NCBI GenBank assembly: GCA_002300355.1
Contig: NSGV01000001.1
Coordinates: forward strand, 4,154,001-4,218,000
From: Streptomyces sp. TLI_235
GTDB lineage: Bacteria; Actinomycetota; Actinomycetes; Streptomycetales; Streptomycetaceae
Length of the DNA stretch: 64,000 nt
Direction: 5' to 3'
The notes below the pieces were generated by a model. That model saw nothing but the letters and a program-made list of their open reading frames with translations, was not told where the DNA came from and did no database searches. A program made the translations under genes and the position numbers. This document shows, one piece after another, positions 17,565 to 29,396 of this stretch. Position 1 is the first letter of the stretch. Every line of letters starts with the position of its first letter.

Positions 17565-19166
17565 ATGCCCGACGGCCACCCGGCCCACACCGACCCCGTC
17601 CACCGCTACGAGGGCCTCCCGTTCCGGGCCGGCACACCACGCCGTGCCACCGTCCTGGACCACCTGGACCACTGGGCGGCCACCCGGGGCGGCGACCCGT
17701 ATCTCACCGCCGTCGCCGCCGACGGCGGCACCACCGTGCTGACCTACCGGGAACTCGACCGGTACAGCCGACGGCTCGCCCACTGGGTGCTCACCGAGGC
17801 CGCGACCCCGGGCGAAGCGGTCGGGCTGATGCCCGTCAACGACGCCGAGTCCGTTGTCGCGGTCTACGCCCTGCTCAGGGCGGGCTGCCCGGCGCTGATG
17901 CTCAACCCGGCCGATCCGGCGGCCCGGCTGGCGCAGCAGACCGAGGCACTCGGTGTCCGGACGGTGCTGCACGGCGCGAACGCCGACGGCGGCGGCCTCC
18001 CCGGGGCCCGTCGGCTGCCCGACCCGCGCCGGCTGCCCGACCCGCCCGCGAAGGGCAGCCCGGAGCCGGCGGCCGGCCCCGGCGCGGACGCGCTGTACTT
18101 CGGCACCTCCGGATCCACCGCGGCGTCCAAGCTGGTCGCCCAGACCCACGCCAACGCGGTCGCCAACGCCGAGGCGCTCCGCCGCCTCCACGGCCTCGGC
18201 CCGGGGGACACCTTCCTCGGCTGCCTGCCGATCCACCACGTCAACGGCGTCCACTTCACGCTCTTCGGCACACTCGCCGCCGGCGCCCACGCCGTCCTCG
18301 CCGAACGCTTCAGCCCGTTCGGGTACCCGAAGCTGCTGACCGCGTACCGCCCGCGGGTGGCCAGTGTCGTGCCGAGCGTCCTGGACGCGCTGACCGAGAC
18401 CTGGCGCAGCCCCCGGCTGCCCGCGGAGTTCCGCTACTTCGTCTCCGCGGCGGCACCGCTCTCCGCGGAGACCGCCAGGGCCGTGCACGACCGGCTCGGC
18501 GCCCGCGTCCTGCAGGGGTACGGGCTGACCGAGACCACCAACTTCTCCACGACACTGCCGGCAGGCCTCTCCGACGACGCCTACCGGCGGCTCGTGCTCG
18601 ACACCGACATCCCGTCCGTCGGTGCCGCCGTGCACGGCAACGAGGTGGCCGTCCTGCTGCCCGACGGCAGCCCCGCCGCACCCGGACAAACCGGTGAGGT
18701 CTGCATGCGCGGCCACAACGTCATGGCCCGCTACGCCAACAACGAGGAGGCCACCGCCGAGGCCTTCCGGGACGGCTGGTTCCACTCCCAGGACCTGGGC
18801 CGCGCCGTCGTCGACGAGGAGACCGGCCGGACGGTGTTCGTCCTCACCGGACGGACCAAGAACACCGCCAAGGTCCGCGGCGAGACGGTGTCGCTGGAGG
18901 AGATGGAGCGTGTCCTGCGGGCACTGCCCGGGGTGCGCGACGCCGCCTGCGCCGCCCTCCCCGACCGGCTGCTCGGGGAGACGATCTCGGCGGCGGTCTG
19001 CGCGGAGCCCGATCTCACCGACCCGGCGCTGCGGGCGCACCTGCTCCGGCACTTCGCCGAGGCGGTCGTCCCGACCCGCATCCTGCGGGTCGACCGGGTG
19101 CCCCGCACGGCCACCGGCAAGATCCTCCGCCCCGAACTCAGGGAGCTGCTGTCCCGGCGGCCCTGA
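17565..19166 (+). CDS. Acyl-AMP ligase / acyl-CoA synthetase family protein
   Basis: The 533-residue ANL-superfamily enzyme has LYFGTSGSTAASKLVAQTH (P-loop-like A3), YGLTETTNFS (A5), FHSQDLGRAV (equivalent to A7), GRTKNTAKVRGETVSLEEME (hinge) and PRTATGKILRPEL with the catalytic Lys. It lacks the FDxS amino-acid signature of NRPS adenylation domains, so a carboxylic acid without an alpha-amine is likely. It probably activates an acyl unit for the adjacent carrier protein. It is the last gene of the operon, and its end overlaps the convergent NUDIX gene by 29 bp, so no terminator fits between them. Confidence 0.82.
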   Translation: MPDGHPAHTDPVHRYEGLPFRAGTPRRATVLDHLDHWAATRGGDPYLTAVAADGGTTVLTYRELDRYSRRLAHWVLTEAATPGEAVGLMPVNDAESVVAVYALLRAGCPALMLNPADPAARLAQQTEALGVRTVLHGANADGGGLPGARRLPDPRRLPDPPAKGSPEPAAGPGADALYFGTSGSTAASKLVAQTHANAVANAEALRRLHGLGPGDTFLGCLPIHHVNGVHFTLFGTLAAGAHAVLAERFSPFGYPKLLTAYRPRVASVVPSVLDALTETWRSPRLPAEFRYFVSAAAPLSAETARAVHDRLGARVLQGYGLTETTNFSTTLPAGLSDDAYRRLVLDTDIPSVGAAVHGNEVAVLLPDGSPAAPGQTGEVCMRGHNVMARYANNEEATAEAFRDGWFHSQDLGRAVVDEETGRTVFVLTGRTKNTAKVRGETVSLEEMERVLRALPGVRDAACAALPDRLLGETISAAVCAEPDLTDPALRAHLLRHFAEAVVPTRILRVDRVPRTATGKILRPELRELLSRRP

Positions 19167-20088
19167 CGGTGTGCGGCAGCCGCCCGCCGTACCAGATCTC
19201 CAGCAGACGGGCCGCCAGCGAGACGGCGGGCGGCAGCCGGAGCTCGCCCGAGGCGGCCCCGGCGCGGACCTCCGCACGGGAGAACCAGCGGGCCTCGGCG
19301 ATCTCCTCGCCGTCGACCGCGATCTCCGTCGACACGGCGCGGGCCAGGAAACCGAGCATCAGGCTGGACGGAAACGGCCAGGGCTGGCTGGCCACGAACT
19401 CGACCGCGCCGACCGCCACCCCCGTCTCCTCCGCGGCCTCGCGGACGACGGCGTGCTCGGCCGACTCGGCCGCCTCGACGAAGCCCGCCGGGATCGAGAA
19501 GCGGCCTGCCGGCCAGCCCGCCCGGCGGGTGAGCAGCGCCCGGTCCCGGTCGTCGGTGACCAGCATGATCACGGACGGATCGGTCCGCGGGTGGTGCTCC
19601 GCCGCACAGGCCGGACAGCGCCGCAGATGGCCCGCCCAGGCCGCCGTTGTCGGGCCGCCGCAGTTCGGGCAGAAGCGGTGCGTGCGGTGCCAGTGCTCCA
19701 GCGCCACGGCGTGCGCCAGCAGGCCCGCCTCGGCGGCCGGCAGCAGCCCGGCCGCGTCCCGGAGCCCGGCGCCGCGCACACCCGCGTCCGCCCGGTCGGG
19801 CAGCGCGTCGCGGCGCACCGCGAAGCGGCCCGCGCCCTGCTCGTCGGTGCCCAGGAAGTAGCGGTCGGCCTGGTCCGCGGCGAGGTCGCCGGGCGGCAGC
19901 GGGACGAGCCGCGCCCCGCCGTCCGGGAGGTCCCGCACCTCGGCGAGGCCGCCGCTGACCGCGAAGACCAGGGTGGCCGGGTGCCGCCACGCGGCGGCCA
20001 GCCACTGCTCGTCCAGGCGGTGCCGGGCCGCCCGGTCCGCGGGGTGCGCGAGCGGCAGGGGCGGTGCGGTGGTGCCGGTCCGGGTCAT
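19138..20088 (-). CDS. nudC: NUDIX hydrolase with zinc ribbon, NADH pyrophosphatase (NudC)-like
   Basis: The 316-residue protein has an N-terminal NudC-type domain, a zinc ribbon CPNCGG...CPAC, and a full NUDIX box GFVEAAESAEHAVVREAAEETGV (GX5EX7REUXEEXGU). The SQPWPFPSSLMLGF segment is the NudC family marker just after the box. It should hydrolyse NAD(H) or remove NAD caps from RNA. It begins a minus-strand unit next to gltX and overlaps the biosynthetic ligase at its 3' end by 29 bp, marking the right border of the cluster. Confidence 0.88.
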   Translation of the reverse strand: MTRTGTTAPPLPLAHPADRAARHRLDEQWLAAAWRHPATLVFAVSGGLAEVRDLPDGGARLVPLPPGDLAADQADRYFLGTDEQGAGRFAVRRDALPDRADAGVRGAGLRDAAGLLPAAEAGLLAHAVALEHWHRTHRFCPNCGGPTTAAWAGHLRRCPACAAEHHPRTDPSVIMLVTDDRDRALLTRRAGWPAGRFSIPAGFVEAAESAEHAVVREAAEETGVAVGAVEFVASQPWPFPSSLMLGFLARAVSTEIAVDGEEIAEARWFSRAEVRAGAASGELRLPPAVSLAARLLEIWYGGRLPHTVRAAGTAAP

Positions 20089-20121
20089 GGCTGTGCCGCT
20101 TCCGTCGTCCGTGCGGTGGGT

Positions 20122-20151
20122 TCCCCCGGGCCCGCGGGCGGGCCCGGGGGA
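20122..20151 (-). terminator. Terminator hairpin after gltX
   Basis: A perfect 13-bp stem (20122-20134 with 20139-20151) and a four-base loop, starting six bases past the gltX stop on the minus strand and upstream of the NUDIX gene. Very GC-rich, no U tract. Confidence 0.6.
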
Positions 20152-20156
20152 GTGGG

Positions 20157-21572
20157 TCAGGCGGCGGCCACGCGCTCCGCGGCGGCGTCCAGGCGGGCCA
20201 GCACGCGCTCGCGGCCGAGCAGCTCCATCGACTCGAACAGCGGCAGGCCGACGGTGCGGCCGGTGACGGCCACTCGGATCGGGGCCTGGGCCTTGCCGAG
20301 CTTCAGGCCGTGCTCCGAGCCGACCTTCTCCAGAACGGACTTGAGGTCCTCGGCCGCCCAGGGCGCCGAGGCGAGCGCCGTCCGGACGTCCCGCAGCAGC
20401 TCCTCGGCGCCCGCCTTCATCGCCTTGGCCCACGAGGCCTCGTCGGCGACCGGCTCGTCGAGGAAGAGGAAGTCCACCTGCGCGGTGATCTCCGAGAGCA
20501 CGGCGATCCGCGTCTGCGCGAGCGGCGCGACCCGGGCGAAGACGGCGGAGTCGAAGGCCTCCGGCCGCCACGGCGCGTGCGGGGCGGCCAGCCACGGCGC
20601 GCAGGCCTCGGTGAACCGCTCCGGGCTCAGCGCCCGGATGTAGTCGCCGTTGAACGCCGTCAGCTTCTTGATGTCGAAGAACGCCGAGGAGCTGTTGACG
20701 TTCTCCACGCGGAACAGCTGCTGCAGCTCCTCGAACGGCAGGATCTCCCGGTCGTCGCCCGGCGCCCAGCCCAGCAGCATCAGGTAGTTGACCATCGCCT
20801 CGGGCAGGAAGCCCTCGGCCAGGTAGTCCTCCAGCGCCACCTTGTCGCGGCGCTTGGAGAGCTTCTGCCGCTTCTCGTTCACGATCACCGGCAGGTGCGC
20901 CCAGACCGGCGGCTGCGCGCCGAGCGCCTCCCACAGCAGCTGCTGCTTGGGCGTGTTGGAGAGGTGCTCCTCGCCGCGGACCACCTGGGTGACGCCCTCG
21001 TCCAGGTCGTCGACCACGTTGGCGAGCAGGAAGACCGGGGTGCCGTCGCCGCGGGCGATGACGAAGTCCTCGATCGCGCTGTTCGGGAAGGCCGGCTCGC
21101 CGCGGATCAGGTCCACGACCACGGTCTCGCCCTCGTCCGGGGTGCGGAAGCGCATCGCCCGGCCCGGCTCCCAGCCGAGGCCGCGCTCGCGGCAGAAGCC
21201 GTCGTAGCCCAACTGCTGCGAGCCGGTGCGCTCCTGGACCTGCTCGCGGGTGCAGTCGCAGTAGTAGGCCCGGCCGGCCCCGTGCAGCTGACCGGCGGCC
21301 TCGCGGTGCCGGTCGGCGTTGTGCGACTGGAAGTAGGGGCCCTCGAAGGCTGGGTCGGACTCGTTGATGCCGATCGCGGAGAGGGCGTTGACGATCCCGT
21401 CGATCCACTCGGGCTTGTTGCGTACCGCATCGGTGTCTTCGATGCGCAGGACGAAGGTGCCGCCGGACTGTCGCGCCACAGCCCAGTTGTAGAGGGCGGA
21501 ACGAGCGCCGCCGACGTGGAACATGCCGGTCGGGGACGGTGCGAAACGGACGCGAACAGCGGGAGCAGACAT
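20157..21572 (-). CDS. gltX: Glutamyl-tRNA synthetase
   Basis: The 471-residue class I aminoacyl-tRNA synthetase charges tRNA-Glu (and tRNA-Gln where GatCAB is used). It has [21 protein letters not shown] near the N terminus (HIGH-like signature), a FVLRIEDTD segment that binds glutamate, and [14 protein letters not shown] (KMSKS-like). Length and order are normal for actinobacterial GltX. It ends in a strong hairpin. This is a core-genome anchor that helps place the cluster in the chromosomal core region rather than at a plasmid end. Confidence 0.97.
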   Translation of the reverse strand: MSAPAVRVRFAPSPTGMFHVGGARSALYNWAVARQSGGTFVLRIEDTDAVRNKPEWIDGIVNALSAIGINESDPAFEGPYFQSHNADRHREAAGQLHGAGRAYYCDCTREQVQERTGSQQLGYDGFCRERGLGWEPGRAMRFRTPDEGETVVVDLIRGEPAFPNSAIEDFVIARGDGTPVFLLANVVDDLDEGVTQVVRGEEHLSNTPKQQLLWEALGAQPPVWAHLPVIVNEKRQKLSKRRDKVALEDYLAEGFLPEAMVNYLMLLGWAPGDDREILPFEELQQLFRVENVNSSSAFFDIKKLTAFNGDYIRALSPERFTEACAPWLAAPHAPWRPEAFDSAVFARVAPLAQTRIAVLSEITAQVDFLFLDEPVADEASWAKAMKAGAEELLRDVRTALASAPWAAEDLKSVLEKVGSEHGLKLGKAQAPIRVAVTGRTVGLPLFESMELLGRERVLARLDAAAERVAAA

Positions 21573-21665
21573 GCCGCACAGCCTACCGAGCCCGGGCCCG
21601 TCCCCGCGCCGTGCGGACGCCGCGCCCGCGCCGCGCCGCGGGGCCGGGCACCCCCGCCGCCGCGG

Positions 21666-22613
21666 TCATCGCAGCAGCGGGACGACCCGGTCCGCGAACA
21701 GCTCCACCGTCCGCCAGTCCACCGGCGGGCGCGCCCCCAGGACGAAGTCCCGCACCCCCATGTCCAGGTAGGGCCGCAGCCGCTCCGCGCACTGCTCGGG
21801 GGTGCCGAAGACGAGGTACTCCGGCCAGACCGGGGAGTCCGGCGGCAGGATCCGCGCCAGCGCCTCGCGGCGGGCCGGCAGCTCCCGCTCGTCCTCGACG
21901 AGCAGGGCGCGGAAGGTCACGGACTTCCGGACGTCCCGCGGGTCGCGGCCGACGTCCGCGCAGTGCCGGGCGAGGACGTCCAGCTTGTGCCGGTACACCT
22001 CGGGGGTGGCGGCGAGCGTGTTCCAGATGTCCGCGTGCTCGGCGACGATGCGCAGCATCCGCCGCTCGCCCTCGCCGCCGATCACCAGCGGCAGCCGGCT
22101 CTGCAGCGGCTTCGGCTCGACGTGGGCGCCGGTCAGCCGGAAGTGCTTGCCGGTGAAGTCGGTGCCCTTCTCGGTCCACAGCCGCCGCATGATCTCGCAG
22201 GACTCGGTGAGCATGTCCAGGCGCTCCCCGGCGGACGGGAAGGGGATGCCGTACTGCTCGTAGCCGAGGTCGGCGCCGGCCGCGCCGACGCCGAACTCCA
22301 GTCGGCCGCCGGAGACGTGGTCCAGGGTGGCGGCGATGTTCGCGGCCATCGCGGGGTGGCGCCAGGTGACCGCGGAGACCAGCAGCGCGCACCGGATCCG
22401 GCTGGTCCGGGCGGCCAGCGCCGCCAGCACGGTGGTGCCCTCGAAGCAGGGGCCGTCCGGTCCGCCGATGGGCGGCCGCAGGTGGTCGAAGAGCGACACC
22501 CAGTCGTAGCCGAGCTCCTCCGCCCGCTGCCACAGCTCCAGCATGTCGTCGAAGGACGAGTACTGCTGGCCCGAGTGGACCCCGAAGCGGACGGTGTCAC
22601 CGTGTATCTGCAT
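21666..22613 (-). CDS. LLM-class F420-dependent oxidoreductase (luciferase-like)
   Basis: The 315-residue TIM-barrel luciferase-like protein has RFGVHSGQQYSSFDDMLELWQRAEELGYDWVSLFDH at the N terminus, SRIRCALLVSAVTWRHPAMAANIAATLDHVSGGRLEFGVG (the typical flavin/F420-binding strand and RxxxGxG), and a C-terminal VFGTPEQCAERLRPYLDMGVRDFVL. Actinobacterial members mostly use coenzyme F420; the substrate is unknown. I took the ATG at 22613, where the family N terminus begins. The frame is open further upstream, but the extra residues look non-coding. It lies 93 bp before gltX on the same strand. Confidence 0.85.
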   Translation of the reverse strand: MQIHGDTVRFGVHSGQQYSSFDDMLELWQRAEELGYDWVSLFDHLRPPIGGPDGPCFEGTTVLAALAARTSRIRCALLVSAVTWRHPAMAANIAATLDHVSGGRLEFGVGAAGADLGYEQYGIPFPSAGERLDMLTESCEIMRRLWTEKGTDFTGKHFRLTGAHVEPKPLQSRLPLVIGGEGERRMLRIVAEHADIWNTLAATPEVYRHKLDVLARHCADVGRDPRDVRKSVTFRALLVEDERELPARREALARILPPDSPVWPEYLVFGTPEQCAERLRPYLDMGVRDFVLGARPPVDWRTVELFADRVVPLLR

Positions 22614-22905
22614 GCCGAATTCCTGCTCTTCTCTCGGGTGCGGCGCGCGGCCGCAGGCCGCTCCGGAGGAGGTGGTTCCGGGGGCGGGCGGAGTCAGGTG
22701 GACGAGTGCCGCGGCGGCCCGCGTCCCGAGCCGATCGGGCGTCAGAAGCCGGGCGGGCGGCGGCCGGTTCAGCATAGAGGAGCCCCCCGGCGCCGCGCGG
22801 GCGTTCCGTGCGGGTACGGCCGGTACCGGGGCGCCCGGCGGTCGACGCGCCGGGGCGGCGCGGACGCCGTCCGGCCGCTCGCGGCCCGTCCACTAGGATG
22901 GCGGG
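22614..22905. promoter_or_regulatory. Divergent intergenic region between oxidoreductase gene and valS
   Basis: About 290 very GC-rich bases that must hold the valS promoter and that of the divergent oxidoreductase. I could not assign hexamers, a T-box or any other leader RNA. A GGCGGGG sequence just before the valS GTG may serve as ribosome binding site. Confidence 0.35.
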
Positions 22906-25539
<2,634 letters not shown>

Positions 25540-25559
25540 CCGGCCGCCCCGGCACCGAC

Positions 25560-25594
25560 GGAGGGCCGCACCCGCGCGACGGGTGCGGCCCTCC
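25560..25594. terminator. Bidirectional terminator between valS and the P-type ATPase gene
   Basis: A perfect 15-bp stem (25560-25574 with 25580-25594) around a five-base loop, centred between the two convergent stops (25539 and 25601). It should terminate both transcripts. Confidence 0.75.
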
Positions 25595-25600
25595 GCACGT

Positions 25601-28321
25601 TCATCGGGCGGCGGCGACCCGGGTGCGCCGGGCCAGCCACTTGCCGACCTCCCAGAGCAGCAGCAGCGCCAGGGCCGCCAGCAGGGCCCAGCCGAACTGC
25701 TGGACGCTGATCCGGGTGGTGCCGAGGATCCGGCGGAAGCCGTCCATCTGGGTGACCATCACGGCCAGCACGAACTCGCCGAGGGCCGCCCAGTTCATCT
25801 GCTTGCTGTCGAAGGTGCTGGTGGTGAACACCGAGGCGGTCTCGGAGCGGCACTCGAATGCCGCGACGATCAGGCAGAGCGAGAACGCGGTGAAGGCGAT
25901 CGAGCTGCCGGTCTGCACATCGCCGTAGTGCGACTGCCCGAGCTTGATCAGTGAGAGCAGCGCCACGGTGATGGCGAGTCCGCTCAGCCCCACCGTCACC
26001 ATGACCGGCCGGGTCAGCACCGACTCGCCGCGTGGCCGCGGCGTCCGCCGCATCAGGCCCGGGCTCTCCTGGTCGAAGCCGAGCGCGAAGCCGAACGGCG
26101 CGTTCACCACGAAGTGGATCCACAGCACCTGCGGCGGCGGGAAGGGCTCCCCGCTCGCGATGTTGAAGATCGTGGCGCCGAGGAAGGTCAGCACGAAGGC
26201 GACCAGCAGCAGGAGCACGAAGCGGATGTACTTGGTGAGGTTGTCGTAGAGCTTCCGGCCCTCCGCCACCGCGTAGACGATGGTGGCGAAGTTGTCGTCG
26301 GAGAGGATCATCCGGCTGGCGTTCTTGGCCACGTCGGTGCCGCTGCCCATGGCGATGCCGATGTCGGCGGCCTTGATCGCCGGTGCGTCGTTGACACCGT
26401 CGCCGGTCATCGCGACGACGTCGCCCTTCTTCTTCAGCGTGTTCGCCAGCAGCACCTTGTGCTCGGGCGCGACCCGGCCGACCACCCCGATCGAGTCGAT
26501 CCGCTCCAGCTGCTCCTGCTCGGACATCGCGGCGAAGTCGGCGCCGAGCAGCGCCTCGCCCTCGATCCCCAGCTGCCGGGCGATGGCCGCACCGGTGGTG
26601 ACGTCGTCGCCGGTCACCATGCGGACCCGGATGTGGGCGGCCTGCGCCTCGGCGACCGCGGCCTTGGACTCCTCGCGCGGCGGGTCCACCATGCCGACCA
26701 GGCTGGTCATCTGAAGACCGGTGACCAGGGCGAGCAGGTCGCCGTCCGGGTCGAAGTGCGCCGGGTCGATGTCGCGGACGGCGGCGGCCATCACCCGGCG
26801 GCCCTCGCCGCCCATCCGCTCGGCGGCCTCCTGGGCGTGCCGGGCGAGCTCGCCGTCCCAGGGGATGCTGGTGCCGTCCGAGAGCGCGGTGGCGGCGCGG
26901 TCCATCACGGCCGGGGCGGCGCCCTTGACGAAGCAGCGGACGACCGGCCGGCCCATCATGTCCACCGCCGAGTTGAAGGTGGCCATCAGCTTGTAGCCGG
27001 GGTCGAACGGCAGCGTCGCCAGCCGCGGGTAGCGCTCCCGGGTGGCCTCGATGTCCAGCCCCGCCTTGTGCCCGAGCACGAGCAGCGCGCCCTCGGTGGG
27101 GTCGCCCACCACCCGGCCGTCCACCAGCTTGGCGTCGCTGGCCACCAGGTAGGGCAGCACGGCGCCCTCGATGCCGGCCGAGGAGCCCACCGCGTGGTGG
27201 ATCCGGCCCTCCAGGCCGTACCCGGTGCCGGAGACGGTGTAGCGGTCGGTCGGGCTGAGCACCTCGACCGCCGTCATCTGGTTCATCGTCAGGGTGCCGG
27301 TCTTGTCGGAGTTGATCGCCGAGGTGAAGCCCAGGGTCTCGACCGAGGGCAGCTCCTTCACGATCGCGTGCCGCTTCGCCAGGTTGAGGCTGCCGACCGA
27401 GAGGATCACCTGGGAGACCGTGGGCAGCGCCTCCGGGATGGCCGCGATGGCCAGTGAGACCGCGCTGATGAACAGGGCGTCCCAGGCCTGGTCGCGGCTG
27501 CGGCCGAGGGCGAACATCACCACCATGGTCAGACCGGCCGCACCGGCGATCCACAGGGTGAGGGTGTTGAGCTCCCGGTCGAGCGGCGACTGCTCCTTCT
27601 CGGTGGCCGAGAGCAGGCCGGAGATCTTGCCGAGCTCCGTCCCGCTGCCGGTGCCGGTGACGACCAGCAGCCCGCTGCCGTGCGTCACCGGAGTGTTCAT
27701 GAAGGCCATGTTCGACTGCTCGCCGGGCGCGAGCCGCTCACCGGTCAGCGTTCCCGCGTCCTTGACCGCCGGGACGCTCTCGCCGGTGAGCGTCGACTCG
27801 TCGATCTGAAGCGCGCTGGCCTGGACGATCCGCCCGTCGGCCGGCACCTGGTCACCGGCCGCGATCAGCACGATGTCCCCGACCACCAGGTGCTCGGCGG
27901 GGATCTCCGACTCGGTGCCGTCCCGGCGCACCCGCGCGGTGGCCTTCATCATCGACTTCAGCGCGTTCATCGCGCTCTCGGCCTTGCCCTGCTGGCGCAG
28001 GCCGACCACGGCGTTCAGCAGCGTCAGCAGGATCAGCAGGATCGCGGTGCTCCACTGCTTGATCGCCAGCGAGACCACGGCGGCGGTCACCAGGATGATC
28101 TGCATGTAGCTGCGGTACTCGTCGAGGAACCGCAGCCAGGTCGGCTTCGGCTTCTCCTCGGGCAGTGCGTTGGGGCCGTCCGCGGCGAGCCGCTCGGCCG
28201 CCCGGGCCGCGGTCAGACCGGTGGCCGGGTCCACCGCGAACGCCGCCAGCACCTCCGCCGGGGGCCGCGTGTACCAGCTCGGCGCGGGCGCATCCGCCGC
28301 CGGATCCACCTGCTGGGTCAT
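25601..28321 (-). CDS. Cation-transporting P-type ATPase
   Basis: The 906-residue P2-like ATPase has an N-terminal cation-ATPase domain (LTAARAAERLAADGPNALPEEK), the actuator loop LTGESVPAVK, and the membrane motif IPEALP in place of the usual PEGLP. The phosphorylated Asp lies in NSDKTGTLTMNQ (D339). The hinge TGDGVNDAPAIKAADIGIAMG and a C-terminal block of transmembrane helices follow. It pumps a cation using ATP; Ca2+/Mn2+-type or H+-type specificity cannot be settled by eye. Its start overlaps the ppk2 stop by four bases, so the two are co-translated. Confidence 0.88.
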   Translation of the reverse strand: MTQQVDPAADAPAPSWYTRPPAEVLAAFAVDPATGLTAARAAERLAADGPNALPEEKPKPTWLRFLDEYRSYMQIILVTAAVVSLAIKQWSTAILLILLTLLNAVVGLRQQGKAESAMNALKSMMKATARVRRDGTESEIPAEHLVVGDIVLIAAGDQVPADGRIVQASALQIDESTLTGESVPAVKDAGTLTGERLAPGEQSNMAFMNTPVTHGSGLLVVTGTGSGTELGKISGLLSATEKEQSPLDRELNTLTLWIAGAAGLTMVVMFALGRSRDQAWDALFISAVSLAIAAIPEALPTVSQVILSVGSLNLAKRHAIVKELPSVETLGFTSAINSDKTGTLTMNQMTAVEVLSPTDRYTVSGTGYGLEGRIHHAVGSSAGIEGAVLPYLVASDAKLVDGRVVGDPTEGALLVLGHKAGLDIEATRERYPRLATLPFDPGYKLMATFNSAVDMMGRPVVRCFVKGAAPAVMDRAATALSDGTSIPWDGELARHAQEAAERMGGEGRRVMAAAVRDIDPAHFDPDGDLLALVTGLQMTSLVGMVDPPREESKAAVAEAQAAHIRVRMVTGDDVTTGAAIARQLGIEGEALLGADFAAMSEQEQLERIDSIGVVGRVAPEHKVLLANTLKKKGDVVAMTGDGVNDAPAIKAADIGIAMGSGTDVAKNASRMILSDDNFATIVYAVAEGRKLYDNLTKYIRFVLLLLVAFVLTFLGATIFNIASGEPFPPPQVLWIHFVVNAPFGFALGFDQESPGLMRRTPRPRGESVLTRPVMVTVGLSGLAITVALLSLIKLGQSHYGDVQTGSSIAFTAFSLCLIVAAFECRSETASVFTTSTFDSKQMNWAALGEFVLAVMVTQMDGFRRILGTTRISVQQFGWALLAALALLLLWEVGKWLARRTRVAAAR

Positions 28322-29289
28322 CGGTTCCCCTTCTTCCTCCGGCCCTTGCCCGTCCCGTGCTTCGCCTCGTACGGGTCGGCCTCGGCACCGGCCGGGGCCT
28401 CGGCCTCCAGGTCGCGCCGGACCTCCCGCAACTGCTCGCGGGCCTCGGCGCCGACCGTCGGGTACTGCGGGTCGATCCCGGCCAGGGTGTGCACCAGCAC
28501 CGCCGCCGCGCAGATCCGCGCGAACCACTTGCGGTCGGCCGGCACCACGTACCAGGGCGCCCACCTGGTGCTGGTGGCGGAGAGCATCTGGGAGAAGGCC
28601 CGCTGGTAGTCGTCCCAGTAGTGTCGTTCGCGGACGTCGGCCGCGGAGAACTTCCAGTTCTTCTCGGGCAGGTCGATCCGCTTGAGGAAGCGGATCCGCT
28701 GCTCCTCCTTCGAGAGGTTGAGGAAGATCTTGACCACCTTGAAGCCGTTGTCGGTGAGGTGGCGCTCCCAGCGGTTGATCTCCCGGTAGCGGCGATCCCA
28801 GACCTCCTGCCCGCGGGAGGCCTTCGGCAGCCGCTGCCGTTCCAGGTTCTCCGGGTGCACCCGCACCACGAGGACCTCCTCGTAGTGCGAGCGGTTGAAG
28901 ATCCCGATCTCGCCGCGGCCGGGCAGCCGGCAGGCGTACCGCCACAGGTAGTCGTGGTCGAGCTCCTCGGCGGAGGGCACCTTGAAGCTGCTCACCTTGA
29001 CGCCCTGCGGGTTCACCCCGCTCATGACGTGGCGGATGGTGCCGTCCTTGCCGCCGGCGTCGAGTGCCTGGAGGCAGAGCAGCACGCCGTAGGTGTCCTG
29101 GGCGGCGAGGCGGTCCTGGTACTCGGCGAGCAGTTCCACGCCGGTGCGCAGCAGTTCGGCGCCGTCCCGCTTCTTCAGCCGGGCCCGGTAGCGCGGGTCG
29201 AAGTCGCGGGCGAGGTCGACGTGCGATCCCGGCTTCACCCGCAGCGGCGCAATGAACCGCGCGATTGTCTCGGTCCGGTCGTCCGCCAT
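28318..29289 (-). CDS. ppk2: Polyphosphate kinase 2 family protein
   Basis: The 323-residue PPK2 enzyme has CLQALDAGGKDGTIRHVMSGVNPQGV (Walker A with the family GGKDG), FNRSHYEEVLVVRVHP (the second conserved block with Arg/Ser), and a lid-like NLSKEEQRIRFLKRIDLPEKNWKFSAADVRER. It transfers phosphate between polyphosphate and nucleotides. A basic C-terminal tail (GKGRRKKGNR) is visible. It is upstream of, and overlapping, a P-type ATPase gene. That hints that ATP formed from polyphosphate, or cation balance with polyphosphate, is linked to that pump (inference). Confidence 0.92.
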   Translation of the reverse strand: MADDRTETIARFIAPLRVKPGSHVDLARDFDPRYRARLKKRDGAELLRTGVELLAEYQDRLAAQDTYGVLLCLQALDAGGKDGTIRHVMSGVNPQGVKVSSFKVPSAEELDHDYLWRYACRLPGRGEIGIFNRSHYEEVLVVRVHPENLERQRLPKASRGQEVWDRRYREINRWERHLTDNGFKVVKIFLNLSKEEQRIRFLKRIDLPEKNWKFSAADVRERHYWDDYQRAFSQMLSATSTRWAPWYVVPADRKWFARICAAAVLVHTLAGIDPQYPTVGAEAREQLREVRRDLEAEAPAGAEADPYEAKHGTGKGRRKKGNR

Positions 29290-29309
29290 GCCCGGGACCC
29301 TTTCGCCGG

Positions 29310-29330
29310 CCCGCCTCGGGCGGAGGCGGG
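29310..29330. terminator. Short hairpin between the LCP remnant and ppk2
   Basis: Perfect 8-bp arms (29310-29317 and 29323-29330) with a five-base loop, 67 bp past the stop of the broken LCP gene and upstream of ppk2. Probable weak terminator. Confidence 0.35.
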
Positions 29331-29396
29331 AGTCACCTGCCACGCTCCGCCCGGGGCCCGGGTGCGGCAATCGGGGTACGGCCGTTCGGGCCGGGG

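Noticed and set aside
22614-22905. T-box or riboswitch before valS
   Set aside because: I could find no T-box core or specifier stem, and actinobacterial T-boxes are mainly known before ileS.
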